44,967 bases of DNA from Actinomycetes bacterium (lineage in GTDB: Bacteria; Actinomycetota; Acidimicrobiia; Acidimicrobiales; Acidimicrobiaceae): assembly GCA_021822605.1 (NCBI GenBank), contig JAKAQL010000014.1, positions 1-44,967 on the forward strand, in the 5' to 3' direction. Below, piece after piece: positions 8,988-17,260 of the stretch; positions within the stretch are counted from its first letter, which is position 1; every line of letters begins with the position of its first letter. The translations under genes were made by a program, and so were the position numbers. The notes beneath the pieces were generated by a model that saw nothing but the letters and a program-made list of their open reading frames with translations, searched no databases and had not been told where the DNA came from.

Positions 8988-11339
8988 TTGAGTCGGTTTT
9001 TCGAACACCTTGGCCTTTTTGCTGTCCGGTTCAAGTACGCAATAGTGGTTGTGTGGATTGCAGGTTTGATCGCCGCGCTCGCATTCCTCCCATCGATAGG
9101 TTCGGTGGTTCAGAATAACTTCTCTAATTTCCTTCCGACAAACTCACCATCGATCAAGGCAGCACAGTTGGCGGACGTGTTCCAGAAGAGCACTGACTCG
9201 ACCGTTGTCGTCGTCGCTGATAACCCCCACGCTGCGCTCACAACGGCTGACACTACCTATCTAAATAGCTTGTCACAGACGCTGAAAGCAGTGCCGACCG
9301 TTGTCAAGTCAAACGTGGCAGCCATCTCAGCGAATGGCAAGGCGGAGCAGATCGAGGTCGTCTCCACGACCTCACAGTTCGACGATTTGGGCATCAAGTC
9401 CCTGGTCAACGATCTGCAGGCCAAGTTGCAGACCAACCCTGCTCCTTCCGATCTTCAGCTCCATCTGGCAGGGACGGTCGCGACCGCGGTAGCCCAAGCT
9501 GACCAAAATAATTCGAGTGCGAGTGCTACCCAGGGTTTCTCTGTTTTGTTCATCCTCGTGCTGCTCTTTATCGTCTTTCGCTCCGTGCTAACCCCCTTCC
9601 TGACGCTCTTGCCTGCGCTCATCGTCACGTTGATGGCTGGTCCCGTGGTGGCCCGGCTGACCTCTGTCCTGCATTATCAGGTTTCGAGTGTCACTCAGCT
9701 GCTTATGATCGTCCTCGTCCTCGGTGCCGGGACTGATTATGGGCTTTTCCTCGTGTTCCGAACCCGAGAGGAGCTCAACCGCGGACGGTCCTCCCAGGAG
9801 GCGGTTGAGTTCGCCTTGTCTAAGGTCGGCGAGTCGATCACTTTCTCGGCGCTTACCGTGATCGCTGCGGTTCTGATGCTGATTACTGCCACATTTGGCT
9901 TTTATCGAGGACTTGGCTACCCTCTTGCTATTGCCGTCTTTCTGATGCTCCTTGCTGGGCTCACCCTACAGCCAGCACTGTTGGCTATTTTTGGTCGAGC
10001 GGCCTTTTGGCCAAGACGGAAGGCTGAGAAGCGGCAGGAGGCGAAGTACGGGCTCTGGGGTAGGATCGCTGGCCGTCTGGTGATGCGTCCGGTGGTGACA
10101 CTTTTGATTGGGGTTGCTTTCTTTGGTGTCCTTGCGTTCTTCGCTCCACTCAATCGCCCTTCTGGCTTCGCTAGCAATGCCTCTGCTCCGACCGGCACCA
10201 ACGCTTATTATGGGAATCAGGATCTCACTCACTACTTCCCGAAGGCCTCCTTTAACCCGACTGAGTTGATCTTTCGGTTCTCCACCCCAATTTGGGACCA
10301 TATCGGAACGCTGCAGACTTTGGATGCCGATATATCACACTCCTCGCTCTTTACCCAGGTCGATGGGGCGCTCAATCCGGCCGGCGTCACACTTCCGGTT
10401 GCTCAACTTCAACGTCTCCATGCGATCCTGGGCTCGGCTTCGACGCTCCCCCAAGTCAGCACTCAACATGTTGTTCCGGCTGGGGTTTATCAGCTCTATC
10501 GAGCGACCGGTAACTATATCAGTGGCAACGGTCATGAGGTTCTCTTTGAGACAACCCTCACTGCTGGCTCGCCAGGTGAGAATCCTGCAATCGACGCGGT
10601 ACCAGCCATTCGGTCCTTCACCAGTGCGGTTGCGCACAAAGTTGGGGCGACGAAGTCAGGCGTCGCTGGAGAGGCTCCAGCCTCCTATGACGTGTCGTCG
10701 GCTTCGAACCATGACCTCGTCCACATCGTTCCACTCGTCATCTTGATTATCGCTATCCTGCTGGCCCTCGTCCTACGGTCGGTAGTGGCTCCTGTCTTTC
10801 TGGTGGTGAGCGTCGGTCTCTCCTTCTTTGCGGCCCTCGGCGTGGCTGTGATACTTTTCATGAAAATAGGTAGTCATAGCGGTTTGATCTTTATTTTGCC
10901 CTTCATGCTCTTCCTTTTCTTGTTAGCGCTGGGAGAGGATTACAACATACTCGTGATGACCCGAATACGGGAGGAGTCACATCATCACACCATTCGAGAG
11001 GCGGTTGTTGCCGCTATCGGGGCTACTGGGCCTGCGGTGACTTCGGCTGGCATGGTGTTGGCGGGCACCTTCCTGGTATTGGGCCTCGCCTCGGCGGGTC
11101 AAGCAGAGGTGGAGGAGATTGGAATCGCGCTGGCACTCGGCATCTTGATGGACACGTTCCTTGTCAGGACGCTATTGGTTCCATCGGCAGTGGTCCTCCT
11201 CGGGCGCTGGAGCTGGTGGCCGTCAAAGTTGAGCGACGTGGAGCCAGATCCTGGGTCTTTGCACAGGCATCAGCAAACAACACATTCGCTGGATGCTGTA
11301 GGGGACAGTGATCGAGAGCCAGAAGGTCAACTCACCTGA
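8988..11339 (+). CDS. MMPL/RND-family lipid or drug exporter
   Basis: 783 aa. Architecture is an N-terminal membrane helix (~residues 15-35), a large extracytoplasmic domain, a five-to-six helix bundle with the proton-relay motif GAGTDYGLF, a cytosolic loop (WPRRKAEKRQE), then a second repeat with another periplasmic domain and helix bundle containing ALGEDYNIL. Both Asp-Tyr pairs needed for proton coupling are present. MmpL proteins move (glyco)lipids, siderophores or hydrophobic drugs across the inner membrane. The start is a TTG at 8988 with AGGAG at 7 nt. The gene end overlaps the crotonase gene by 32 nt, so the two are probably co-translated. Confidence 0.88.
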   Translation: MSRFFEHLGLFAVRFKYAIVVVWIAGLIAALAFLPSIGSVVQNNFSNFLPTNSPSIKAAQLADVFQKSTDSTVVVVADNPHAALTTADTTYLNSLSQTLKAVPTVVKSNVAAISANGKAEQIEVVSTTSQFDDLGIKSLVNDLQAKLQTNPAPSDLQLHLAGTVATAVAQADQNNSSASATQGFSVLFILVLLFIVFRSVLTPFLTLLPALIVTLMAGPVVARLTSVLHYQVSSVTQLLMIVLVLGAGTDYGLFLVFRTREELNRGRSSQEAVEFALSKVGESITFSALTVIAAVLMLITATFGFYRGLGYPLAIAVFLMLLAGLTLQPALLAIFGRAAFWPRRKAEKRQEAKYGLWGRIAGRLVMRPVVTLLIGVAFFGVLAFFAPLNRPSGFASNASAPTGTNAYYGNQDLTHYFPKASFNPTELIFRFSTPIWDHIGTLQTLDADISHSSLFTQVDGALNPAGVTLPVAQLQRLHAILGSASTLPQVSTQHVVPAGVYQLYRATGNYISGNGHEVLFETTLTAGSPGENPAIDAVPAIRSFTSAVAHKVGATKSGVAGEAPASYDVSSASNHDLVHIVPLVILIIAILLALVLRSVVAPVFLVVSVGLSFFAALGVAVILFMKIGSHSGLIFILPFMLFLFLLALGEDYNILVMTRIREESHHHTIREAVVAAIGATGPAVTSAGMVLAGTFLVLGLASAGQAEVEEIGIALALGILMDTFLVRTLLVPSAVVLLGRWSWWPSKLSDVEPDPGSLHRHQQTTHSLDAVGDSDREPEGQLT

Positions 11340-12087
11340 CGTGCCGGGTAGCGTTTTCGCAGAGGTCGATGCAGGCACCAAGGTGGCAACAGTCTGGATA
11401 GACAATCCGGAACGGCTCAACGCAATGTCGATCCAGATGTGGGAACGTCTTGCGGAGGTGCTGCGCGGGCTTGCAGAGGATTCCAGAGTCTGGGTCGTCA
11501 CGATTCGAGGCACGGATGGTAACTTTTGTGCCGGTGCCGACCTGGGGGAGTTTGGTGAGCACCGTCAAGGGGCTGACACGCTCACCTATGACGAACGTAC
11601 TGAGGCTGCGTTGCGGGTACCCCTCCAGATGCCGATGCCGGTCGTCGCCTTTGTGGAGGGTTACTGCTTGGGCGGTGGTGTAAGCATCGCCGTTGCCTGC
11701 GATTTCATCTATGCCGTCAATGATGCCAAGTTCCAGATTCCGGTCGCCAAGGTGGGTACTGCCTACCCCGAGGGGGCCCTCAATCGATTGCGTGCACGGG
11801 TAGGGTATGCTAATGCGTTAGAGCTGATCGCGACGGCCAGGAGAATTGATGCCATTGCTGCGGCGAAGATAGGCTTGGTGACGCAGTCTTTTCCCGCGAG
11901 TGAGGATGTCTTGGTACAGCTTCGGCGGATTGCCACGCTTGCCCCTCGCTCAATCGCGGCGGCCAAGGCGAGCCTTGATGGACGGATAAGCCAAGATGAG
12001 CGATTGGCGATCTTTTCGAGCCAGGACTATCAAGAGGGGCTACGCGCGTTTGCCGAGCGACGCAATCCTCGATTCACCGGCGTTTGA
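11308..12087 (+). CDS. Crotonase-superfamily protein lacking both hydratase glutamates
   Basis: 259 aa with a clear crotonase fold: NPERLNAM, the oxyanion-hole segment GNFCAGADLGEF and the helix EGYCLGGGVSIAVACDF. In true enoyl-CoA hydratases GGGCE and QPE supply the two catalytic Glu. Here those positions are S126 (GGGVS) and V146 (IPVAK), so ordinary enoyl-CoA hydration is unlikely; isomerase, thioesterase-like or binding roles are possible. E154 in AYPEGALNRL might substitute. The gene starts (GTG 11308) inside the 3' end of mmpL and lies 55 nt before the acyl-CoA ligase. An unrelated start further in cannot be excluded. Confidence 0.8.
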   Translation: MIESQKVNSPDVPGSVFAEVDAGTKVATVWIDNPERLNAMSIQMWERLAEVLRGLAEDSRVWVVTIRGTDGNFCAGADLGEFGEHRQGADTLTYDERTEAALRVPLQMPMPVVAFVEGYCLGGGVSIAVACDFIYAVNDAKFQIPVAKVGTAYPEGALNRLRARVGYANALELIATARRIDAIAAAKIGLVTQSFPASEDVLVQLRRIATLAPRSIAAAKASLDGRISQDERLAIFSSQDYQEGLRAFAERRNPRFTGV

Positions 12088-12142
12088 ATTCCGCGATGCG
12101 AGGCGACGTGCTACAGTAGATCTAGATCACAAAGGGGGAAAA

Positions 12143-13690
12143 GTGAAGGTCGAACTCAACGTCTTGGATTTCTTGTACCGCGCCGTCGAGGTCTATCCCG
12201 ATCGCTTAGCTCTTGTCGATGATCCGGGAGTACCTGGAACGCTTGGCCGATTGACGTATGGTGAGATTGGGCAACGGGTAAAGGGTATGGCATCGACACT
12301 TGAGGCGATGGGGTATCAGGTCGGGGACCGGATAGGAATCGTGTCACCGAATGCGGGGAAGTTCTTGATCTCATACTTCGGTGTCTCGGGCTACGGGCGC
12401 ATCCTGGTGCCAATCAACTATCGGTTGAACGCCGAAGAGGTGCAGTACATCGTCAATCACTCCGGCACTCGACTCCTTTTGATTGACCCGGAGTACGCTG
12501 AGGTCTTTGGTGACGTGAAGGTGGAGAAGGCTATCATTCTTGATGGCGTGGAGGATGCCCAACTCTTTGCACCCCTTTCCGAGGGTGCATCTGTGCCAGT
12601 ATGGGCGGGTGATGAGGATTTCGCTTGTTCCATCAACTACACCTCTGGCACCACTTCTCGTCCTAAAGGGGTCCAGATGACCCACCGAAACGCTTGGCTC
12701 AACGCATCGACGCTTGGTTGGCACACCACAGTGACGGACCGTGATGTGCTATTACACACACTTCCAATGTTCCATTGCAACGGGTGGGGCATGCCCTATG
12801 CCGTCACTGGCATGGGTGGGACGCATGTGATCCAAAGAAAAATAGACGGCGAGAGCATCTTGGCCAACGTTGAGAACGAGGGCGTCACTATCGCCTGTGG
12901 TGCGCCTGCGGTGTGGGCGGCCACCTTACAGGGGGCGGAGCGCCGGGCGAGTGAGGGTCGTCAGATTCCCGGGCGTGACGCCATGCGTGTCGTCACGGCA
13001 GGCGCACCACCACCGTCCCGGACAGTTGAGAGCATTCAAGAGCAGCTTGGCTGGGAGTTCATCCAGATCTACGGGTTGACTGAGACCTCGCCGCTGCTTA
13101 CGGTGAACCGTCGCCCAAAGGAATGGGATGCGATGGAGCCAGCGGAGCTTGCTCGTCGTCTGTCGATGGCAGGAACCCCGAGCATTGGCGTTCGTATCGC
13201 CGAAGATGTTGATGGTGAGGTGCTCGCCCAAGGGAACCAGGTGTTCAAGGGCTATTGGGAGCAGCCTGAAGAGACAGCGAAGGCTCTCGCGAACGGTTGG
13301 TTTCACACGGGTGACGGTGGCGTGTATCGAGATGGATTCCTCCGGATTCTCGATCGGAAGAAGGATGTCATCATTACGGGTGGAGAGAACGTCTCTTCGA
13401 TCGAGGTTGAGGACGCCCTGTTCCAGCATCCTGCGGTAGCGGAGGTGGCGGTGATCGGCGTCCCCGATGCAAAGTGGGGCGAGACGGTGAAGGCGTTAGT
13501 CGTGCCCAAACAGGGTACGGATCCAACTGAGAAGGAGTTGCAGGAGTTCTGCCGGGAACGTTTGGCTCATTTCAAGTGCCCGACGTCGATCGAGTTTCGT
13601 GATGAGCTCGCCCGAACCGCCACTGGCAAGCTGCAGAAGTTTAAGTTGCGGGCACCATATTGGGAAGGCAAGGATCGTCTCGTCAATTGA
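12143..13690 (+). CDS. AMP-forming acyl-CoA synthetase (fatty acid CoA ligase)
   Basis: About 515 aa of the ANL superfamily. The AMP-binding P-loop is YTSGTTSRPKG, then IYGLTETSP, the adenylate loop GWFHTGDGG, the hinge DRKKDVIITGGENVSS and the catalytic C-terminal Lys in ARTATGKLQK. It activates a carboxylic acid to acyl-AMP and then acyl-CoA. The GTG at 12143 (after AAAGGGGGAAAA) fits the family N-terminus (VELNVLDFLYRAVEVYPD); a longer frame starting at 11996 would overlap the crotonase and is rejected. With MmpL and the crotonase it suggests acyl-substrate activation linked to export. Confidence 0.9.
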   Translation: MKVELNVLDFLYRAVEVYPDRLALVDDPGVPGTLGRLTYGEIGQRVKGMASTLEAMGYQVGDRIGIVSPNAGKFLISYFGVSGYGRILVPINYRLNAEEVQYIVNHSGTRLLLIDPEYAEVFGDVKVEKAIILDGVEDAQLFAPLSEGASVPVWAGDEDFACSINYTSGTTSRPKGVQMTHRNAWLNASTLGWHTTVTDRDVLLHTLPMFHCNGWGMPYAVTGMGGTHVIQRKIDGESILANVENEGVTIACGAPAVWAATLQGAERRASEGRQIPGRDAMRVVTAGAPPPSRTVESIQEQLGWEFIQIYGLTETSPLLTVNRRPKEWDAMEPAELARRLSMAGTPSIGVRIAEDVDGEVLAQGNQVFKGYWEQPEETAKALANGWFHTGDGGVYRDGFLRILDRKKDVIITGGENVSSIEVEDALFQHPAVAEVAVIGVPDAKWGETVKALVVPKQGTDPTEKELQEFCRERLAHFKCPTSIEFRDELARTATGKLQKFKLRAPYWEGKDRLVN

Positions 13691-13696
13691 GTAAAC

Positions 13697-13721
13697 CCCC
13701 TTTAGGGGCGGCATCTGCCGC
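13697..13721. terminator. Double hairpin between convergent genes
   Basis: CCCC(13697-13700)/GGGG(13705-13708), and GCGGC(13708-13712)/GCCGC(13717-13721) with loop ATCT, lie just past the acyl-CoA ligase stop and before the end of the convergent PIG-L gene. The stems are small, and there is no U-tract on either side. Confidence 0.35.
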
Positions 13722-13740
13722 TGAGGGCATTCGCCGTTGC

Positions 13741-13772
13741 CCAGAGAATCCGGTCGCCAGAGAATCCGGCCG
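13741..13772. repeat. 16-bp tandem duplication
   Basis: Two adjacent units, CCAGAGAATCCGGTCG (13741-13756) and CCAGAGAATCCGGCCG (13757-13772), differ at one base. The second unit abuts the stop codon of the PIG-L gene. Confidence 0.85.
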
Positions 13773-14552
13773 CTAGAGGTCGGCGATGAGCTTGAAGCGT
13801 TCTACCAGTAGATCTCCTTCCGACTGCGAGGCTACTTCGATCAGGCGAGGGAGAAGCTGGTCGGTCGCGTCCTGGGTCTCTGCCGCAAGTCCATAGCTCG
13901 AAGGGTATTGGCTGCGATGACACGCAAGTGCACGGGCCTTTGCCTCGAGGTGGCGTCTGTCAACGGTTTCGCTGTGGTCCTCGACATCTGCTTCGAAGAG
14001 TAACAGCGAGTCGGGCCGTGATGCAGGGAGTACCAACTCTTGCCAAAAGCTTTCATCGCGTGCCTGCACGAGCGCTTCAACCACGATTTCGCCGGTGATG
14101 CGGTGATCTGGATGCAGGCGATACCGTTTCCAGGGGTCGTGAGTCAGAACGACTGAGGGGCGGATCGATCGAAGGAGCGTTACCAGACGTAGGATCACAC
14201 CGGAGGAAGGATGAAGCTCGCCATCGATTTGCTGGAAGAATACGGGCGCATGGGCGCCTAACTCCAGAGCTGCTGACCGAGCCTCATTCTGGCGAGAGAG
14301 TGCCAGCGCCAGCTGATCCTGTTCTCGATTCCAGGTGCCCCGTCGTCCATCGGTCAGTATGGCGACATAGATCTCGGATGAGTGTTCTGCCCACTTCGCG
14401 AGGGTGGCGCCGCAGCCGAACTCGATATCATCGGGGTGGGCGCCAATGGCGAGTACCGTAGCTGGGGTCGTGAGGTCCGTAGTGGCGCCTGGAGTGCCCG
14501 CTGCGAGATACGTCGCGAATCCATTGCGTTGGGAGTTCACAGGAGTTCCCAT
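13773..14552 (-). CDS. PIG-L (LmbE) family N-acetylglycosaminyl deacetylase-like protein
   Basis: 259 aa. The zinc-site motif AHPDDIEFGCGATLA and the second site LHPDHR mark a PIG-L deacetylase. The family removes N-acetyl groups from GlcNAc conjugates (PIG-L, MshB, BshB) or cleaves mycothiol conjugates (Mca). This member resembles the BshB-like AHPDDIEFG branch more than Mca. Its first 16 nt overlap the end of the CofC gene upstream, indicating translational coupling. The start ATG at 14550-14552 has only weak CGGAAC upstream; a GTG a few codons later is possible. The substrate is unknown. Confidence 0.8.
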   Translation of the reverse strand: MGTPVNSQRNGFATYLAAGTPGATTDLTTPATVLAIGAHPDDIEFGCGATLAKWAEHSSEIYVAILTDGRRGTWNREQDQLALALSRQNEARSAALELGAHAPVFFQQIDGELHPSSGVILRLVTLLRSIRPSVVLTHDPWKRYRLHPDHRITGEIVVEALVQARDESFWQELVLPASRPDSLLLFEADVEDHSETVDRRHLEAKARALACHRSQYPSSYGLAAETQDATDQLLPRLIEVASQSEGDLLVERFKLIADL

Positions 14553-15166
14553 AGTTCCGAATCGGGAAAGGTCTCCTGGGCGAGGATGAGATCATCTGGT
14601 GTATCGATATCGAGTGCACGAGGACAGGGCGTGACCTCAACGTCGAGCCCCCGAGCTCTTGCACCTTGAGCGTGATGGAGGAATGAATTTTGACCATAAG
14701 CAAAGATGGGATCTTGTGCTGCTGTCGGGATGCGGAGGAGATTTGTCCCTGATAGATGGGAGTCAGGAGTGATGAAGCAGACTGCCTGGGTTGGTCTTAG
14801 GGTATAAGGCTCCAGTGTGGCGAGGAACGGTAAGTCATTTGGTAGGATCGTGACACAGCGATATCCCTGTAACGCAGGGGAGTTGATGAAAGAGCGAAGA
14901 GCCGCGTTGAGGTCGTCGCCTTCTTGGAGAATGGAGGTGATGGCGAAGCGATGTCCTTCGTCTGCTGCCTGCTGATTCTCGGCCAGCAGGTAGAGGGAGT
15001 TCTGGTTCACCAAGGTGGTGATTCGGTGAAGGCAGAAGCGGGTGAGAGCTGTACGTTGGGGTGAAGAGAGGACGGAGCTCAGTCGCGATTTCGAGGTCGC
15101 TGGATCGCCTTGGAGCACCACGAAGGCGACATCGTTCGGTTCTGACACGGCCACCATCCTAGCCAT
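14537..15166 (-). CDS. cofC: CofC/FbiD-like phospholactate (phosphoenolpyruvate) guanylyltransferase
   Basis: 209 aa, a nucleotidyltransferase fold. Recognisable CofC features are TSKSRLSSVLS near the N-terminus, the ILQEGDDLNAAL loop, the metal/GTP segment TILPNDLPFL, and the C-terminal block GTNLLRIP, FAYGQNSFLHHAQGARARGL, PRALDIDTPDDL. The enzyme activates 2-phospholactate or PEP with GTP in coenzyme F420 synthesis. The start is uncertain: ATG at 15166, ATG at 15157 and GTG at 15148 are in frame, and the family N-terminus favours one of the later two. fbiA and fbiB are not in this window. It is coupled to the downstream PIG-L gene. Confidence 0.75.
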   Translation of the reverse strand: MARMVAVSEPNDVAFVVLQGDPATSKSRLSSVLSSPQRTALTRFCLHRITTLVNQNSLYLLAENQQAADEGHRFAITSILQEGDDLNAALRSFINSPALQGYRCVTILPNDLPFLATLEPYTLRPTQAVCFITPDSHLSGTNLLRIPTAAQDPIFAYGQNSFLHHAQGARARGLDVEVTPCPRALDIDTPDDLILAQETFPDSELWELL

Positions 15167-15292
15167 GCTCGGTCAAGGGTCACGACGCCTGTCTGGTGTG
15201 GAGAGGCTTGAACATATCGCCACTGAAGGCGACAAGCGGATTGGTGGGAGGAGTCATCGTAGCACCTCGCTGGGAAGGCTAGCCTGTCCTCG

Positions 15293-15964
15293 ATGTTAGT
15301 GGGTGTTGATGAGGTTGGGCGAGGTGCTTGGGCTGGTCCGCTCGCAGTCGGAGTTGCCACTGGCGAGGTCGCGATCGCGGGAGGGATTCTGAAGCGACGT
15401 CATTCAGAGTCATACTATGATTCAAAGGCACTGTCGCCACGACAGCGTCTCGTATTGTTTCACGAACTCCAGGGGAGAGGGTTGGTGTTTGGGATCGGAT
15501 ACGCGGCGGCACCTGAAATCGATGCGTTGGGGTTGACCGGTGCCCTCTCTCTGGCGGCTGAGCGGGGGTTGGTCGACTTGGCGTCGAAGACCTCGATGTC
15601 GATCGATGGTGATTGCTTGCTCCTTGACGGGAAGCATAACTATCTGCGCCGTACCAATGTGACGATGATTGTCGGGGGTGACTATTTACATCCGCTCATC
15701 GCGGCTGCATCGATCGCAGCCAAGCTAGCTCGCGATGCGTTGATGATAAGTATGGACGAAGAGCTGCCTTATTGGGACTTTGTATCCTCCAAGGGTTATG
15801 GCTCCAAGCGACACCGCTTTGGTCTCCTGTGGCAAGGACCTTCGATTGAGCACCGTCGTTCGTTTCGGCCTGTGCGCGAGCTTGGCGTTCCTGTTTCTGC
15901 TCAGTTTTTCCACCTGCCAAGCGGCAAAGTAGACTCGTGCTGTGAAGACTCGCGATCAGGATAA
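15293..15964 (+). CDS. rnhB: Ribonuclease HII
   Basis: 223 aa. All family landmarks are present: GVDEVGRGAWAGPL with the first catalytic Asp-Glu pair at the very N-terminus, YDSKALSPRQR, the third acidic residue in LLLDGKHN, and IAAASIAAKLARDALM followed by the fourth site and YGSKRHR...GPSIEHRRSF. RNase HII removes RNA from RNA-DNA hybrids, including misincorporated ribonucleotides. The start ATG at 15293 has a distant GGAAGG; a GTG two codons later is possible. It is divergent from cofC (126-nt gap), and 27 nt ahead of the GntR gene. Confidence 0.93.
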   Translation: MLVGVDEVGRGAWAGPLAVGVATGEVAIAGGILKRRHSESYYDSKALSPRQRLVLFHELQGRGLVFGIGYAAAPEIDALGLTGALSLAAERGLVDLASKTSMSIDGDCLLLDGKHNYLRRTNVTMIVGGDYLHPLIAAASIAAKLARDALMISMDEELPYWDFVSSKGYGSKRHRFGLLWQGPSIEHRRSFRPVRELGVPVSAQFFHLPSGKVDSCCEDSRSG

Positions 15965-15991
15965 TGGGCGTATCGACGGGGTACGTGGTCG

Positions 15992-16720
15992 GTGACAGAA
16001 TCGCATTCGCATACAAACGCTGGTCTACCACTCTGGGCTCAGCTGGCTGAAACCTTGCGTGAGGGGATTGAGGATGGCCGGTTTCACCGCCATTTCCCTT
16101 CAGAACCCGAACTCGTAGAGCGTTACAAGGTATCGCGGTCAACGGTACGTGAGGCCATACGTTACTTACGTTCCGAGGGTTATCTTGAATCAAGACAGGG
16201 CAAGGGTACCTTTGTGGTTGCCCGAGAGAGCTTTGAGTCACTGCACAGTCACCGATTCTCGTTGGCTGGCAGGATCGCTGAATCTGGACTTGAGGAGGTT
16301 GCGGAGTTGCTATGGAAAGGGCTGGTCTCTGAACCTTCACTTGCTCGCCGACTTGGGTTAGCGTCTGAACGGTTCTTCCTGATTGAGCGGTTGCGTGGAT
16401 CTCAACATGAGCGTTTTGCCCTTGAACGTGTGTATCTACCGCGAGCGAATGCGGATAGTTTCGAGGGTGTTGACCTGACGCAGACGGGTTCGCTTTATGC
16501 CGTCCTGCAGGCAGGAACGGGTATCACGGTCACAGCCGGTGCTGATGAAGTTTCCGCTGCGATGCCCTCCAGCGTCGAAGCCGAACTGTTAAGCATTGCG
16601 CAAGCCGAACCGGTGTTGGTCGTCGAGCGGACGGCATACTCACATGACGAATTGGTCGAGTTCCGGCGGACAATTCTGGTCCCTGCTCGGGTGCGATTCC
16701 GTAGTGAGTGGGGGAGATAA
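15992..16720 (+). CDS. GntR-family (HutC/UTRA type) transcriptional regulator
   Basis: 242 aa. The N-terminal winged HTH reads PLWAQLAETLREGIEDG, PSEPELVERYKVSRSTVREAI, LESRQGKGTFV, which is the GntR signature. The C-terminal part (~residues 90-240) resembles a UTRA ligand domain: a FFLIERLR strand, ALERVYLP, a central VLVVERTAY and a closing FRRTILVPARVRF strand. HutC-type regulators bind sugars, amino acids or their phosphates. The start is a GTG at 15992 with a poor Shine-Dalgarno site. No metabolic gene next to it reveals the ligand; a 540-nt gap follows. Confidence 0.85.
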   Translation: MTESHSHTNAGLPLWAQLAETLREGIEDGRFHRHFPSEPELVERYKVSRSTVREAIRYLRSEGYLESRQGKGTFVVARESFESLHSHRFSLAGRIAESGLEEVAELLWKGLVSEPSLARRLGLASERFFLIERLRGSQHERFALERVYLPRANADSFEGVDLTQTGSLYAVLQAGTGITVTAGADEVSAAMPSSVEAELLSIAQAEPVLVVERTAYSHDELVEFRRTILVPARVRFRSEWGR

Positions 16721-17260
16721 CCGCGTCCCAAGAAGAGGTTGCCAAACACTACTGCCGATGGCCCACTACGTCTTGGTCGACGCTCGTCTGGTAATGACCG
16801 AGAGATGGATGCGTATCCGGAGAGTACGCGATCGCTGGGGGGAGATCCTGTCGTCAACGCGGCTGAGAGCAATGGGCGGCTGAGAGCAATGGGGAGCGTG
16901 CTGCGGCGCCTCTATGAGGATGGCCGATGTCTCATAATAGCCGCTTTCTTTGCCTATGGTGAGGGTGCACAAGATCCTTCCGGAGAGCCTGTCATGCCGC
17001 ACGGAAAGGAGGAACACTCCCAACGATTTCCGGAGAGTCCAAGCGGGCCAGAGATGACGCAAGTCGGAGGTGACAGGTGGACGGCTGCCGATTCATCTTG
17101 GTTCCCACTCTGGGCAGGACGGTGCGTGCCGGGGTGTCCGAAGAGCGAAGGAGAGTCCCCATGGATGTGTGGGTGCCGTCGAACGGCCGTCAAGGAGATA
17201 GGAACCATGGTGCGACGATTAGCATGATAGTTGCAACTGCAACGGAGAATGAGGTGTGTG
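16721..17260 (+). other. 540-nt stretch without a supported gene
   Basis: Between the GntR gene and pirin. One open frame of 162 codons (TTG at 16739 to 17227) runs through it, but its composition (Arg/Gly/Pro/Ser-rich, with cysteines clustered at the end) and lack of family features argue against a protein. It holds a perfect 17-bp tandem duplication at 16859-16892 and several copies of CCGGAGAG-like words (near 16816, 16978, 17030). No riboswitch class was recognised. Confidence 0.5.
16859..16892. repeat. Perfect 17-bp tandem duplication
   Basis: GCGGCTGAGAGCAATGG occurs at 16859-16875 and again at 16876-16892 without a mismatch, in the gene-free stretch before pirin. Confidence 0.9.

Noticed and set aside
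11996-12142. Acyl-CoA ligase starting at 11996
   Set aside because: It would overlap the crotonase by 92 nt and add a basic, non-family N-terminus; GTG 12143 matches the family start.
16739-17227. 162-codon open frame
   Set aside because: TTG start, odd composition and no family features; kept as a gap.
16940-17260. Possible riboswitch before pirin
   Set aside because: CCGGAGAG words do not assemble into a known riboswitch core by eye.
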